Part shown: piece after piece, positions 1-10,645 of the stretch
Layout of the letters: each line of letters begins with the position of its first letter
How positions within the stretch are numbered: the first letter of the stretch is position 1
Assembly (NCBI GenBank): GCA_009829735.1
Contig: CM020620.1
Span: forward strand, 3,774,299-3,838,298
DNA length: 64,000 nt
Direction of reading: 5' to 3'
DNA from: Pyropia yezoensis
Taxonomy: Eukaryota > Rhodophyta > Bangiophyceae > Bangiales > Bangiaceae
The notes under the pieces: model-generated
What the model was told of the DNA's origin: nothing
Databases searched by the model: none
What the model saw: only the letters and a program-made list of their open reading frames with translations
Position numbers and translations under genes: made by a program

Positions 1-824
1 CAGCCGCCGACGGGCTGCCGCCCTACGTGACGGGCCGCCCAGGGGGCGCGGGCGGCTACGCCCTTGGCCTCGGCCCGGGCGCGGGGGGCCTCCCCGCGCT
101 GCCCCGGTCGCCGCCACCCCCCCCCCCGCCGCCGCGGGCGGGACCCCCGCCCCCCGCAGAGCCGCCGTCGCCGCCTGCCGACGGCCGCCCGGCCGACGAC
201 CCCGCGTCGCCGCCGCGGCGGGCCGCCGCTACCGCCGCGACGGGTCGCGCCGGCGGCGGGCCCCCGTCGCCCGCTGGCAGCGGCGACGGGGAGGTCTTTA
301 ACCCCACCCCGCGCGCGGCACCGCCGCTGCCGCCGCCGCCACCGGCGCCGCCGGGGGTGGCCTCCCCGCCGGCGGCGCGGCTGGGCGGGGGACCCGACGC
401 GGCCGCCACAGCCACCGTAGACGCGCCGTCGCCCGCCCTGTCGGCCGTGTCGCTCGGCGACGGCGTGGCGCCGCCGCTGCCGCCGCTGCCGCCCGTCCCG
501 CCGCCGCCGGGCCGGCCGGCCGGCACCTCCCTCGCAAAGGCGACTGCCGCGGCCGCCGCGGATTCCACACCCGCCGCCGCCACCGCCGCCGCCGCCGCCG
601 CCGCCCCTCCCGCCACCGCTGCCGCTGCCGCCGCCGCGGACGTGCCGCTCCCCGCGGGCGGGCCCGCCGACCCCCTCCGCCCCGCCGAGTCGTCGGCGGC
701 GGCGGCGGCGGCAGGTGCCACGCCCCCCAGCGGTGCCACCGCGGCGAGTGAAGAGGAGGATGAGCGGCTCGCCGCGTGGACGCGCAGCGCCTACTCTGTG
801 AACGAGGTGCGGGGCAAGTGGTGA
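1..824 (+). CDS. 3' end of a Pro/Ala-rich protein gene (partial)
   Basis: An open frame enters from the left edge and stops with TGA at 822-824; no start is visible. About 270 residues can be read. Most are proline, alanine and glycine runs coded by GCC/CCG microsatellite, but the last 30 residues are different: an acidic EEEDER stretch followed by LAAWTRSAYSVNEVRGKW at the terminus, which looks like real coding sequence. The antisense and second plus frames are also open across most of it, as expected for this base composition, so only the C-terminal tail is good evidence. No domain is recognised and no function is proposed. Confidence 0.45.
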   Translation, partial: AADGLPPYVTGRPGGAGGYALGLGPGAGGLPALPRSPPPPPPPPRAGPPPPAEPPSPPADGRPADDPASPPRRAAATAATGRAGGGPPSPAGSGDGEVFNPTPRAAPPLPPPPPAPPGVASPPAARLGGGPDAAATATVDAPSPALSAVSLGDGVAPPLPPLPPVPPPPGRPAGTSLAKATAAAAADSTPAAATAAAAAAAPPATAAAAAAADVPLPAGGPADPLRPAESSAAAAAAGATPPSGATAASEEEDERLAAWTRSAYSVNEVRGKW

Positions 825-1599
825 CGCGCGTCCGCTGTGAAGGAAGCGGGGGGGCGGGGGGGGTGGGGGGGGGAGCGAGGGGCTGGGCTGCCAGCGACGA
901 CCGAGCGGCGACTGGCTGAGGGGGGGTTTGGTTGGGGGGGGGGGCTTTTGTGTGGGTGGCGGCGTCGCGTGAAGAGCGCGCATGGGACGGGCGGTTGGGG
1001 GGGAAGGGGGGTAGGCCTGCACAAGGGATATGCTACGGGCACGGGCGACGGCGGCGTTGGAGGGGGAGGGCGTAGGCCTGCACAAGGGGTACTCTACAGG
1101 CAGGGGCGGCGGCGGCGTCTTGGGGGAGGCGCCGGACGGATTGGGGGGGACCAGACGGCAGCCGTGGCAGGCCGCCCCTCTCGCACTGCTGCCCTTGTGC
1201 ACAGAGCGGGCGTGGTGGGCGGGTGCCGTCGGTGGGCCGCCGGCGTGGCGGCGCGCCCTCCCCCCCTCCTCTCCACGCGCGCTCCCCGGCCGCGCCGCAA
1301 GTCAAGCCACGGATGCGGTCAAAGAATGGCGTTTCGCTTTTGCTATCGTCGGCCCCCCGCGCACGCGGCCGCCCCCTCGCGCAGTGGAAGGATGGCGGGT
1401 CGCCGCCGCCGCCGCTGTCGCCGCTGCCGCCGCTGCCGTCACGGTGGCACCGTGGCCACCGGGCGCAGCGTCGACCCCCCCCCCCCACCCCCTGCTCCTT
1501 TTCCTCCTCCTCCTCCTCGTCTCTCCTCCTCTCTCGTCCTCCTCCTCCTCTGCACCCCCCCCCCACGCCCGCACCCAACTTCTCCGACACGCCCGTCCA
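825..1599. other. Intergenic, GC-rich, no gene seen
   Basis: This stretch separates two convergent genes. It holds G-runs, a 61-bp tandem duplication at 1011-1130 and C-rich microsatellite towards 1500-1570. The frames open here have no recognisable protein content. Confidence 0.5.
1011..1130. repeat. Tandem repeat, two 61-bp units
   Basis: The unit begins GTAGGCCTGCACAAGGG at 1011 and again at 1072. The copies differ at a few positions (GGATATGCTAC against GGTACTCTAC). Confidence 0.7.
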
Positions 1600-3255
1600 T
1601 CAATACGAGTAGCCGCTGTCCCCCCCCCGCTGGTTGGCATTGTCCGCCCCGTCCGCCCCGTCCGCGCCCGCCGCGCCTGGCAGGCCATTGAGGATGGCAG
1701 CCATGGGGAGCGTGTCGAGCACGTCGTCCACGTCCACCTCAATCGGCTTGCACACCCGCCCCCACTGGCTGCGGTTGCGGGTGACCGCGCAGCACAGGTC
1801 CAGGGGCAGGAACAGGCCGTACAGGGAGGCGCCCGTGTAGCAGCCGTCGGCACAGCACGGCAGCGCCGCGGCCGCGTCGTACACCTGCGCGTCGCAGCAC
1901 TTGTGCTCCCCGCCCGCCGACACGGTAATCGTCACGCGCGCCGCCGACGCCGCCGCCGCGGGCGCCGCTGGTGCCGCCACCGCAGGCCGCCCGACGGCGG
2001 GGGCAAAGGCCGTGGCAGCCGCCAGCCCGCCGTCAATGCGGCCACTCGCCGCGCCATACGGCGCGCCGTCGGTGGCGACGGGGGCGGTGACGGCCTGGGC
2101 GGCGGCGGCGGCCGTGGCGGCCTCCTTCTTCTTGCCAAGCCCCTTGCCGGCGCCACTGCCCTTGCTGGCGCCACTGCCCTTGCCGGCGCCACTGCCCTTG
2201 CCGTTGCCGCTGCCCTTGCCGTTGCCGCTGGACGCCCCCACCCCATTGCCCGCCGGCTGCCCCCCCGCGGTGGCGGCCGCCGCCGCGGTGACGTAGGCCG
2301 CGGCATTCCCAGTGCCACGGCCATTGCCACTCTTGTCGTCGTCGTCGTCGGCGGCGGCAGCGGCGTCATCGCCCAGCGGCGCCAGCGGCTGCAGCTCCTT
2401 CGGGCACCGCACGTACCCCGCCACCGCCACCAGCAGCGCCCGCACGGCGGCCACGCGGGGGGCGTCAAAGCAGCACCGGTCGTCGGGCAGGCGGGCGCCC
2501 TCCACCACCGTGTGGAGGGTACGCATCAGCGTCGCCGCGTCGGCGCCCGCCGCCGACGACGCGGGCGGCAGGCACTGGGCCTCGACGGCAAAGCCCACCG
2601 CCGCCATCAGCGAGCACGACTGGGATAGCGACGCCATGCACGCGGGCCCCGGCGGGACCCCCCCACCGCCACCGTCGACCTGGCTGGTGCCGCCGCCGCC
2701 GCCGCCGCCGCCGCCGCCCCCACCCCCACCCCCACCGCCGCGGCGGCCGCGGCGGCCATTGCCGCCACGCCCGCGGCGGCCGCCGCCGCCGCCGCGCCCG
2801 CCGCCGCGCCCGCCGCCGCGCCCGCCGCCGCTGCTGCTGCCGCTGCTGCTGCTGCGGCCGCCGCCGCTGCTGCCACCGCCACGGCGGCGGCGGCGGCCGC
2901 CGCTGCTGCCGCCGCCGCGGTGGCGGCCGCCGCCACCGCCGTCGCCGCCGCCACCGCTGGCCTGCTGCCGCCGTGCCCGCGGGGTGGCGGTCGCCGTCGG
3001 CGTGTCCCCGCCGCCCGCCGTCGGGCCCTTGGACCTACCCCGCCCCGCTGGGACCGCCGACGCCACTGCCGGCAGCGTCGGCGTCGGCGTCGTCACCGCC
3101 GCCGCCGCCGCCGCCACCCTCCGGATCGTCGTTGGCATGGACGCCACCGACGACGCGGCGGTGGGGAGGGCGGCTGCCAGGATGGCAACGGTAGCGGCGG
3201 CGGCCGCGGCGGCCGCCGCCGTGGCGGCGACGCGAGAAAAGCGGGGGCGGGCCAT
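1600..3255 (-). CDS. Secreted Gly-rich, Cys-containing protein (cell wall or matrix candidate)
   Basis: 551 residues without an intron. Residues 1-38 form a typical signal peptide: basic start (MARPRFSR), a long Ala/Val core and an AASSVA-like cleavage region. A Gly/Arg/Ser block follows (about 90-190), then a unique region with Cys pairs (PGPACM, SQSCS, DDRCCFD, RCPKEL), a GKGSG repeat linker (about 330-380), and a second unique region rich in CC pairs (HKCCDAQ, LPCCADGC, LDLCCAV, GRVCKP). The end has collagen-like GAAGADGADGAD triplets and a GYSY tail. I count 14 cysteines outside the low-complexity parts, which suggests a disulfide-bonded extracellular protein. No known family is recognised; a wall protein is an inference from secretion, glycine richness and disulfides. 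Confidence 0.6.
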   Translation of the reverse strand: MARPRFSRVAATAAAAAAAAATVAILAAALPTAASSVASMPTTIRRVAAAAAAVTTPTPTLPAVASAVPAGRGRSKGPTAGGGDTPTATATPRARRQQASGGGGDGGGGGRHRGGGSSGGRRRRRGGGSSGGGRSSSSGSSSGGGRGGGRGGGRGGGGGRRGRGGNGRRGRRGGGGGGGGGGGGGGGGGTSQVDGGGGGVPPGPACMASLSQSCSLMAAVGFAVEAQCLPPASSAAGADAATLMRTLHTVVEGARLPDDRCCFDAPRVAAVRALLVAVAGYVRCPKELQPLAPLGDDAAAAADDDDDKSGNGRGTGNAAAYVTAAAAATAGGQPAGNGVGASSGNGKGSGNGKGSGAGKGSGASKGSGAGKGLGKKKEAATAAAAAQAVTAPVATDGAPYGAASGRIDGGLAAATAFAPAVGRPAVAAPAAPAAAASAARVTITVSAGGEHKCCDAQVYDAAAALPCCADGCYTGASLYGLFLPLDLCCAVTRNRSQWGRVCKPIEVDVDDVLDTLPMAAILNGLPGAAGADGADGADNANQRGGDSGYSY

Positions 3256-3265
3256 TCCGTAGGGG

Positions 3266-3297
<32 letters not shown>

Positions 3298-4606
3298 AGA
3301 GAGAGAGGGAAGACAAAGGAAAAAAGAGGAGGGGCGGGCCTTGACCTGCCTTGCGTGTCACCACCCCGTCCGGGCTTTGCCTTGGTGTCACCCCTGTACG
3401 GGCGGGCGGGCGGGCGGGACGGACAAGGGCAGCCGCCCGACCGCGGGTGCCGCCGCCGCCGCTGCTGCGCGCCGCTCAAGCCGGCGGGCGACCACGAGCA
3501 GCCGCCGCGCGCGATGGGCGGCCGCCAGACGGTGGGCGGCTGTCCACGTGTTCCTTTTTCTTTTTTTTTTCCATCCCGCCCCCCGACAGCGGGGGGGGCT
3601 GATAACCATCCCGCGTGCAGTGGTGCGACAGGCGGCAGAGCGGCGGAAGAGGGGGGGGGCGGGGTGGGGTGGGGTGGGGTAGGGTGGGCGGAAGGGGCGA
3701 CAGGGAGCGCCGCCGCCGGCTGGCCCGGCCGCCGCCGGCGGCAGCCGGTAGGGAGACCGCCGTCGGCCGGCCCGCGCGCGCAGGCGCGCTCTCCCCCTCT
3801 GCGTGCCGGTTGCGGACGTACCTACGGAGCGGGGGGGCTGTGGCGGGGACGGGGGGGGGGGAGGGCGGGGGGTGACCCCCTTTCGGACCCCCCCCGCAGG
3901 TGAGGGGGAAGGGGGGGGGGAGGGGGGTCCCTGCAGCTCCTCTGGGGGGGGGCGGGGGCGGGGTCAAGCGGGGGCGCCGGCGGCGGCGGGCCAGCCCCGC
4001 CGCCGCCGCCGTCGCCGCCGCCGCCGCCGCCGCCGCCGCCCGCCGCCCGCCGCGGCGGTTCCCCCCGGTCGTGACCCCTCCCGGCGGGTGTGTGGCCGCC
4101 GGTAGGTAGGGAGGGAGGGAGGTACCAACCGTACGTGCCCACCCCCCGGCGGGTGGCGTGGCGTGGCCACGCCGCCACCGGGATGGTGGGATGGGGGCGG
4201 CGCGGCGCGCCCAGCGCCCCCCCCCCCCCCCCCCCCCCGCAGTGGACGGGTGGACGGGTGGACGGAAGCGGCCGGCTTCCGGGCGGTGCGGTGCCGCTGG
4301 GAAGGGGGGGGGCGGTGGGGGGGGGGGGGGAGTGCGGGTGGCGGGGAGGACCTCCTTGTCACTGGGGACGGGGGGATCACGCGCCGCAGCGGTGGAGCGG
4401 CCGGGTGTGTGGGCGGGGTGTGGGTTTTTGGGGGTTGCGCCCGGGACGTGCACGGGCGGGTGGGTGGGGCGGGCGGGCGGGCGGGGGCGGGGGCGGGGAG
4501 GAGGGGGTGGCGGGGGTGGTGGCGGGCGGGGTGGGGGGGCGGAGTGCCGGTCCGCCGGGACGCGACGCGACGCGCGCGCGCAACGTCGGCTGCGGCCACC
4601 GTGGTG

Positions 4607-4685
4607 CCGCCACCGTGCAGGTAGGAGGGGCGGGCGGTGAGGGGCGGGCGGTGACCGCCCGCCCCTCCCACCTGCACGGTGGCGG
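4607..4685. repeat. Inverted repeat, 32-bp arms
   Basis: Arms 4607-4638 and 4654-4685 are reverse complements with one mismatch (31/32), around a 15-nt spacer. A further copy of the right arm (ACCGCCCGCCCCTCC-ACCTGCACGG) follows at about 4787-4818. Confidence 0.75.
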
Positions 4686-4860
4686 CCGCGTGGCGGCTGC
4701 GTGGTCTGGGGACATTGGGATGGGGGGAGGGGGGGGGTATACCGTGGACGGAACGGAGCCGCGCACCGGAAGCGGCGGCGGCGGTGACCGCCCGCCCCTC
4801 CACCTGCACGGTTGCGGCCGCGTGGCGGCGGCGGCAGCGGCGGCGGCGGCGGCGGCGGCG

Positions 4861-5009
4861 GGCAGACGCCCCCACCCTTTCTTTCTCGTTTGGGGGTGCG
4901 CAGGGGGCCATTGTCATCCCGGCGGGGGCGGCGGGCAGACGCCCCCACCCTTTCTTTCTCGTTTCGGGGTGCGTCGCAGGGGGCCATTGTCATCCCGGCG
5001 GGGGCGGCC
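4861..5009. repeat. Tandem repeat, two 73-bp units
   Basis: Both units begin GGCAGACGCCCCCACCC, continue through CTTTCTTTCTCG, and end with CCATTGTCATCCCGGCGGGG. The second unit carries a 3-bp insertion. Confidence 0.75.
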
Positions 5010-5599
5010 GCCACGCGCCGACGCATGAGGTGGACGGCCGCCGGGGGGGGCGGGCGGGGTGGCCGCGGTATCGAGGGGGGCGGGGGAAGATGGGCGCACG
5101 CGTCGCTGTGCACCCCCCCGACCCACAGCCACAAGGGGCGGGAGGGGGGAAGGGGGGGGGGTGGCGCTCGCTCCCTGCTGCCCCCCCCCCCCCGGTGTCG
5201 GCGCCGCAAGGGGAAAAACAGAGGGGGCAACGTCTGGTTGAGGTCGCAAGAGACCCCGAGGCGGGTACGGTCCTCACGATGGAGGGAAGAGCGACACAGG
5301 ACGCGCGGGCGCGGGGATGCACGGAGGGGGGAAGCGAGGAGGGGAAGACGCGGCGGCGACGCTACGGGCAAAAGGAAAAGCACACAGGGCGGGTGTCGGT
5401 GGGCAGGTACAGTCCGTCGGGTCCCAGGGGCGCCAATCCCCCCCACGCCCCATCCCCCCCCGCCCTACCTCAACCTTACCGTACCAGCGGCCGCCGCAAG
5501 CGCGGGCAGCCCGCCGCCACCCACCGCGGCCGGCACACAGGGCACCCCCCCGCACCACCCCCCCCCCCCCCACCTGACGTGGCTGGCGGCCGCCCCCCG

Positions 5600-8500
5600 C
5601 TACAGGTCCCGGGCGGCCACCAGCGACGGGCTGCGGTCGCCGCCCCCCCCCCCGCCAATGCCCAGCAGGCCGACCCGCCGCCAGCCGCCGCCACTGGCGG
5701 CAGGCCACCACCCACCGCCACCGCCACCGCCGCCGCCGCCGCTGTCCCCGCCGCCGCCGCCGCCGCCGCCACCCGTCGAGACAGAGCGCCCCAGGAGCCG
5801 CCTGGCGGCGGTCACCGCGGCCGCCGACGCGGGCGGGGTGGCGGGTGGGCCGGCGCCGCCGCCAGTGCCGCCGCCCCGCCGGGACCGCCGGCGGCCGTCG
5901 GTGGCCAGCGCCCGCGGGGACGCCGCCGCCCCCGTCGCCGCCTCTGTCGCCACCGCAACAGGAGAGGCGGCGGCGGCGGCGGCGGCGGCGACAGCAACAG
6001 TGGCGTCAGTGGTGGACGGGGTGGAGGAGGCGGCCGCCGCCGCCCGCTTGGCCGCTGGCAACGACGCTGACGGGGCGAGCACCGGCGGCTGCCGCCGCGA
6101 CCGCCGCCCGTCGAGCACCACCGACGCGGGGGAGGTAGAGGCGGTGCAAGGCCCCACGGGCGAGCCCCCGTCGCCGCCCGCGCCCGCCCCCATCCCCCCC
6201 CCACCCGCAGGGGAGGTTGGCGGGGGAGGCGGGGGCTGGTAGCCCCCTGCTGGTTGCCCAACGGGCAGTGTCCTCGGCAGGGCAGTGCTGCTACCGCCGC
6301 CGCCGCCGCCGCCGCCACTGCTGCTGCCGCTGGGGGCGGCCATCCCCGCGGCGGCAGCAGCGGCGGCTGCGGCAGCAGCGGCGGCTGGTCGCGAAGACAG
6401 GCTGCCGCTGGTCGACAGCAGTGGCCGGGGCGACCGCGCCGCGGCGGTTGCGGCGGTGGCCGCCGCCGCCACCGCCGCCGGCCGCGGCCGCGACGCGGCG
6501 GCAGCGGCGAGTGAGTAGCCCACCGCGCCCACAATGACGGTGGCGGTGGCGACGCCCTTGCGGGGGGTAAAGCACTGGGACGCTTGCGTGGCGCAAAACA
6601 GCAGCGCCGACGCGGCAAAGACCGACACGGCACGGAGGGCGTTGAGAACGCCAATGGGCACTGGGGGGGGGGGGAAGAGGGCGTCACAGACACAAGGGGT
6701 GCGGTGGAAAGGGCGGTGCAGTGGGGGGGGTGGGGTAAACGGGTCAACAATGGCAGAAGTGGGGCAAGCACAGGCAACAGCAACAGGGGGGGCGAGAATG
6801 GGCAGCGGTCACAGCAGCGGTCACAGCAGCGGGTCAGCCCCCCAAGCTCCGCACATTCCCGCACCAGCTCATCCGCCCAGGGTCCATCAGCCCAGCATGG
6901 CCCCATCCGCTTCGCACACTGGCGCTGGCCATATCTCCACCCAGCCACATGGACGCCTCGTCTGTTTTCGTACATCTCACTGCCCTCTCCCCCCGCCTCC
7001 GCCACCCCCCCCACAGAGGCAAACTTTGCCGCCGCCCCCGAATCTGTTTCGGCCCCACAACGTACCCGCCCCCACCGTCGCGACCAGATCATAGTGCGCC
7101 ACGGCGTGCGCATAACTGGCGGCGGTCAGCGTGGCGTACTGCCCCCCAATAACAGCGGTCACCCCGTGGTGCCGCGCAATGGAGGAGGTCACCCAATCGT
7201 GCCAGTGTGGCACCGTGTGTACCAGCACGTAGATGGAGAAAACGACCAGGCACGTGCCGCCTGTGTAGAGCGAGAGGTCCTGCCCCGAGGGGGGGGGGAG
7301 CTCCAGGGGCGGCGGCCCGCGACCCCCTCGTGGCGAGGGAGGGGACACCCCCTCCGCCGCTCCTTCGTCCGATGGGAGGGGCTTGTACTGGCCACCACCA
7401 CCACCTGCAGCGGCAGCCTCAGAGAGCAGGTACTCTTGAATGACGTAGTTTGCGCTGTGGAAACAGGGGCGGGGAGGGCACGGGACGGGGACGAGCAGGC
7501 GCAATCAGTTAGACAAGAGGCAAGGCCAGACACAGATGCGGCACAGCGCGTCAGTCGCTGCAGTTAAAAAATAGCTACCGAGAAAGGTCATACAGCTGCC
7601 CAGGGGCCAAGCAAGCAGGCAGCCGGATGCGAAGATAGTCATTTCACCCCACCCAAACACCCCACCATGGCAGACGAACGGGTTGACCCAGCGTCCAGCC
7701 CAGACCAACAACAACACGCCGCCGCCGCTCGACACGTACCTGTAAAACCCACAGCTGACGAGCACAAAACAAATGCCCGTTAGCACACCCCCCCCCGCCC
7801 CCGGCCGTACCTGCCCCGCGGCCGTCACCAGCAGCCCCCCCGTGATGACGCACACCGCCGCCCACTGGGCGGCACTCAGCCGGCGCTTCAAAAATGCCAC
7901 CGACAGCACGGCCGTCACAACGGTGCCACCCGAAAAAACGACCTGGTACAACCCTGAACCGGCAATGGCAATGCCGCTGATGCCCGCCACAAAGCCTCCA
8001 CACTCATTGACAGCGAGCAGAAAGAGTCGGCGGCGCTCGGGGTGGAGGGCGGTGGCGTACCAGGGCGCGCCCCGCAGGGAGGGGGGGGGTGGCGTGCCGT
8101 ACGCCACAGCGTGCACCCGGTTGCGGGCGGCTGAGGGGGAAGCTGCCGCTGCGGCCGCCGCGGCCGCCGACCCCGCAGACGGGGCGGCCACAAACGGGGT
8201 GCCCAACCCGCCGCCGCTGCTAATGCCGCTGCCACCACTGCCAGAGACGCTGATTCCTCCCCCCCCCCCGCCGCCGCCCCCAGCCGCCACCGCTGCGGCA
8301 GGCGCCCCCCCGGCGGGCGCAGCACCGGCGCGGGGGGTCCCACACCACACACCCAGCCCGTCGAGGGCACGAAAGGCGGGCCCCCCCGCGACCGCCACCA
8401 GCGTGATGCCCACATAGTTTGGCAGCGCCAGCAGCAGCGTCCGACGATCCCCCCCCCCAGAATAGAGCAGCGACTGTACAATGAGCGTCTGTGCGAGGCC

Positions 8501-8626
8501 GGTAGCCACAAACAGCGCCGCTGACAGGGCCACCCGGATGCCCCCGCCGGGCACGGGCGGCAGCCGCCGGTACCAGCGGGTCGCGGCAGTGTACACGCGG
8601 GTGCGGGTAAAGAGGATGCGCTTCAT
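5600..8626 (-). CDS. Drug/metabolite transporter (DMT) superfamily membrane protein
   Basis: Three exons: 8626-7740, 7454-7067 (7066 by codon phase) and 6660-5600. The introns begin GTACGT, end CAG and keep the frame, giving about 778 residues. Exon 1 has hydrophobic helices (ALFVATGLAQTLIVQSLLY, GITLVAVAGG), then FVAGISGIAIAGSGLYQVVF and VLSVAFLKRRLSAAQWAAV, the usual DMT/EamA pattern. The first join gives CGFYSANYVIQEYLL and the second gives VGAVPIGVLNALRAVSV, followed by a last helix ending SQCFTPRKGVATATV. These resemble SLC35/CRT-like carriers. A Gly/Ala linker interrupts exon 1, and the last 300 or so residues are Ala/Gly/Pro low complexity, which is far longer than usual. Substrate and membrane cannot be told from sequence. 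Confidence 0.65.
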
Positions 8627-9057
8627 GGCGCGGATAGTGGCGCCGCCGGCGGCGGCGGCGGCGGCGGAGGAGGGTGGCGGTGACCGATGCGCAGCTAAAA
8701 CAGAAGGGAGAACGGGACGGAAGCGAGGGGGAAAGGGTTAGACGCCCTGCCGCCGCGGGATGGGGGGGGAGCGACAACTTCAAGGCCAGCCCGGGGCGGG
8801 TGGGGGGGCACCTCAACCGTGGCACACACTGCCTCGCTGTCGCCGCCGCCGCCGCCGCCGCACCCGCCCGCCGACGGCAGCGGTCAGCCGCATGGGGTGC
8901 CACACGAGAAAAAGGAGGAGGGGGCAGGGCGAGGGCGCAGGGAGAAGAGTCGGCAAGGGGGAGGGGGGGGAGCGGAGCAGGGAGGCCGGCGACACACCAC
9001 CGCCACCGCAACCACCACCGCTGTCGACGCTGCCACCACCGCCGCCGCCGCCGACGC

Positions 9058-9099
<42 letters not shown>

Positions 9100-10645
9100 T
9101 GCCGCCGCGGCGGTGGGCTCACCAGCCAGCACACGCCACACCACAGCCGACGTCCGCCGGAAAGAGAGAGGGGAGGGAGGCGTGGAGAAAGGATAGGGGG
9201 CGGGGGAGCGCGGACAAGAGCGCCGCAAGCTGCAGGCACCGCAGCTGCAGACGATGGGCGGCGGCAGGGTGAGTGGCGGGACGAGGGGAGCGCGTTGCTG
9301 GGGGAGGGTGGTCCGCGGCGGGCAGCGGGCCGCTCACGTCCGGCTGGTGGGGGACGGCGGGCCGCCGCCGCAGCCGCCGCCGCCGCCGCCACCGACTCCG
9401 GGGGCGCCGGCGAGGGCGCCGGCGGAGAGGCAGAGGCAATGGCGGCGACAAGGGCGGCAGTGGCGGCGTCGGGTAGCCGCGGTGAGGGGGGCGTGCAGCA
9501 GCAGGCACGAGTGCAGCGGTGCGGGTGGGTCGGCCCACGCAACGCTCACCCGACCGACACCAGTCCCGTGCCAGCTGCTGCTGACGCGCCTCCCCCGGGG
9601 CTCAAATTTGGTCTGGACGACGCTTCGCTAAACCGTTGAATCAATCTCCATTTTTCTAGCTTGCTTCGTTACATACCGCGGGGTGACAGTAACCAGCTTC
9701 GGTCGACCGACGCTCACGGTGCGATCATGGAAGGAGTCAGCCACCACTCGCGCTCCGATCGTCCAAGGCAGACAAAAACCTTCTATATAACTGTCGCTGC
9801 GCACAATACAATATCAAGTAATTGTGTTGAATAGGACATCGTGCACGACAATTCCTCGAACGAGGAGGTCACACCTTTGCCGCCGCGGATCCCGTCGACG
9901 GATCCCCCCGTCCAAGGGGTCGATGCCCCCCCCCGCCTCACACGCAGCTGACGCGGGGTAGCCCCTCCTTGGCAATTATGGTGAACACCCCACTCGAAGA
10001 CCCAAGTTGTGAGGGGTGTGCCGGCGGCGCTCGTGGCCCGAGGCCGGCGGATAGCCGTAGCCAACCTCAACCTTCCAGACACCCTGCCCTGGGCCGCTGC
10101 AGCGGGGGACGGACAGGGCACCGTCTCGCCCCTCTGCCCACGGCTCGACCGTCGACTCCCGCTTGACCGGCTGCGTGCCCGACTGACGACAGCCACTTCT
10201 TGGCCCTCAACTGGCAGTGCCGTGGTGCGAGGGGGCTGCAGCGGCGTGTGTCGGACGTCTGCCCGTGGACCCACCGTGCTGCCTGTGAGCACGCGAGCCA
10301 CCGGCCGTTGTCACGCCCCTACCCCTCCCGTTTGACGTGGCCGCCCGTGCGCCGTCCGTGTCCTGCTGCCCCGCTCCGGCCGTCGGTGGCGCGTGCTGAC
10401 TCTGTTCCGCAAGGCGAGAAGCGCCGCCTCACGACCCCACCACTACCGCGTTACGGGAAGCGCTCTCCTCTACTCCCCTTCTTCCCCCCCCCTTTTTTTG
10501 TCCTTCCACGCGGCCCCACCCCCACCCGTCCCAGCTCCTGTCGCCGTTCCCCTGCCACCGCCACCACTGCCGGCGGCGCTACATTGTTGTTGCTGCCAGC
10601 GGCCTGCCACCGGGGCCCCCAAGGCCGTACCCCCCTGCCGGCGCT
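8627..10645. other. Intergenic region between divergent genes
   Basis: Upstream space shared by the transporter (minus) and METH (plus). 8640-9600 is GC microsatellite. 9640-10000 is notably less GC-rich and includes TTCTATATAACT near 9781. 10480-10640 is pyrimidine-rich and probably the METH promoter or leader. No supported gene. Confidence 0.45.

Larger units (their letters stand above)
3256..5599. other. Intergenic low-complexity tract, no gene seen
   Basis: 2.3 kb between the secreted protein start and the transporter 3' end. It holds G- and C-homopolymers, GCC/GCG microsatellite, a near-perfect 32-bp inverted repeat at 4607-4685 and a 73-bp tandem duplication at 4861-5009. All six frames are largely open and none gives a convincing protein. 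Confidence 0.5.

Noticed and set aside
837-2628. Long plus-strand frames opposite the secreted Gly/Cys-rich protein
   Set aside because: Antisense shadows created by GC-rich codons. No domain, and composition mirrors the complementary gene.
3476-5446. 656-codon minus frame
   Set aside because: Pro/Arg microsatellite with the opposite strand equally open; no protein-like stretch.
8674-9639. Plus frame between the transporter and METH
   Set aside because: GC microsatellite, no start context and no conserved motif.
9783-10301. 172-codon minus frame upstream of METH
   Set aside because: Mixed composition but Arg/Ser-rich without a family. It overlaps the expected METH promoter.
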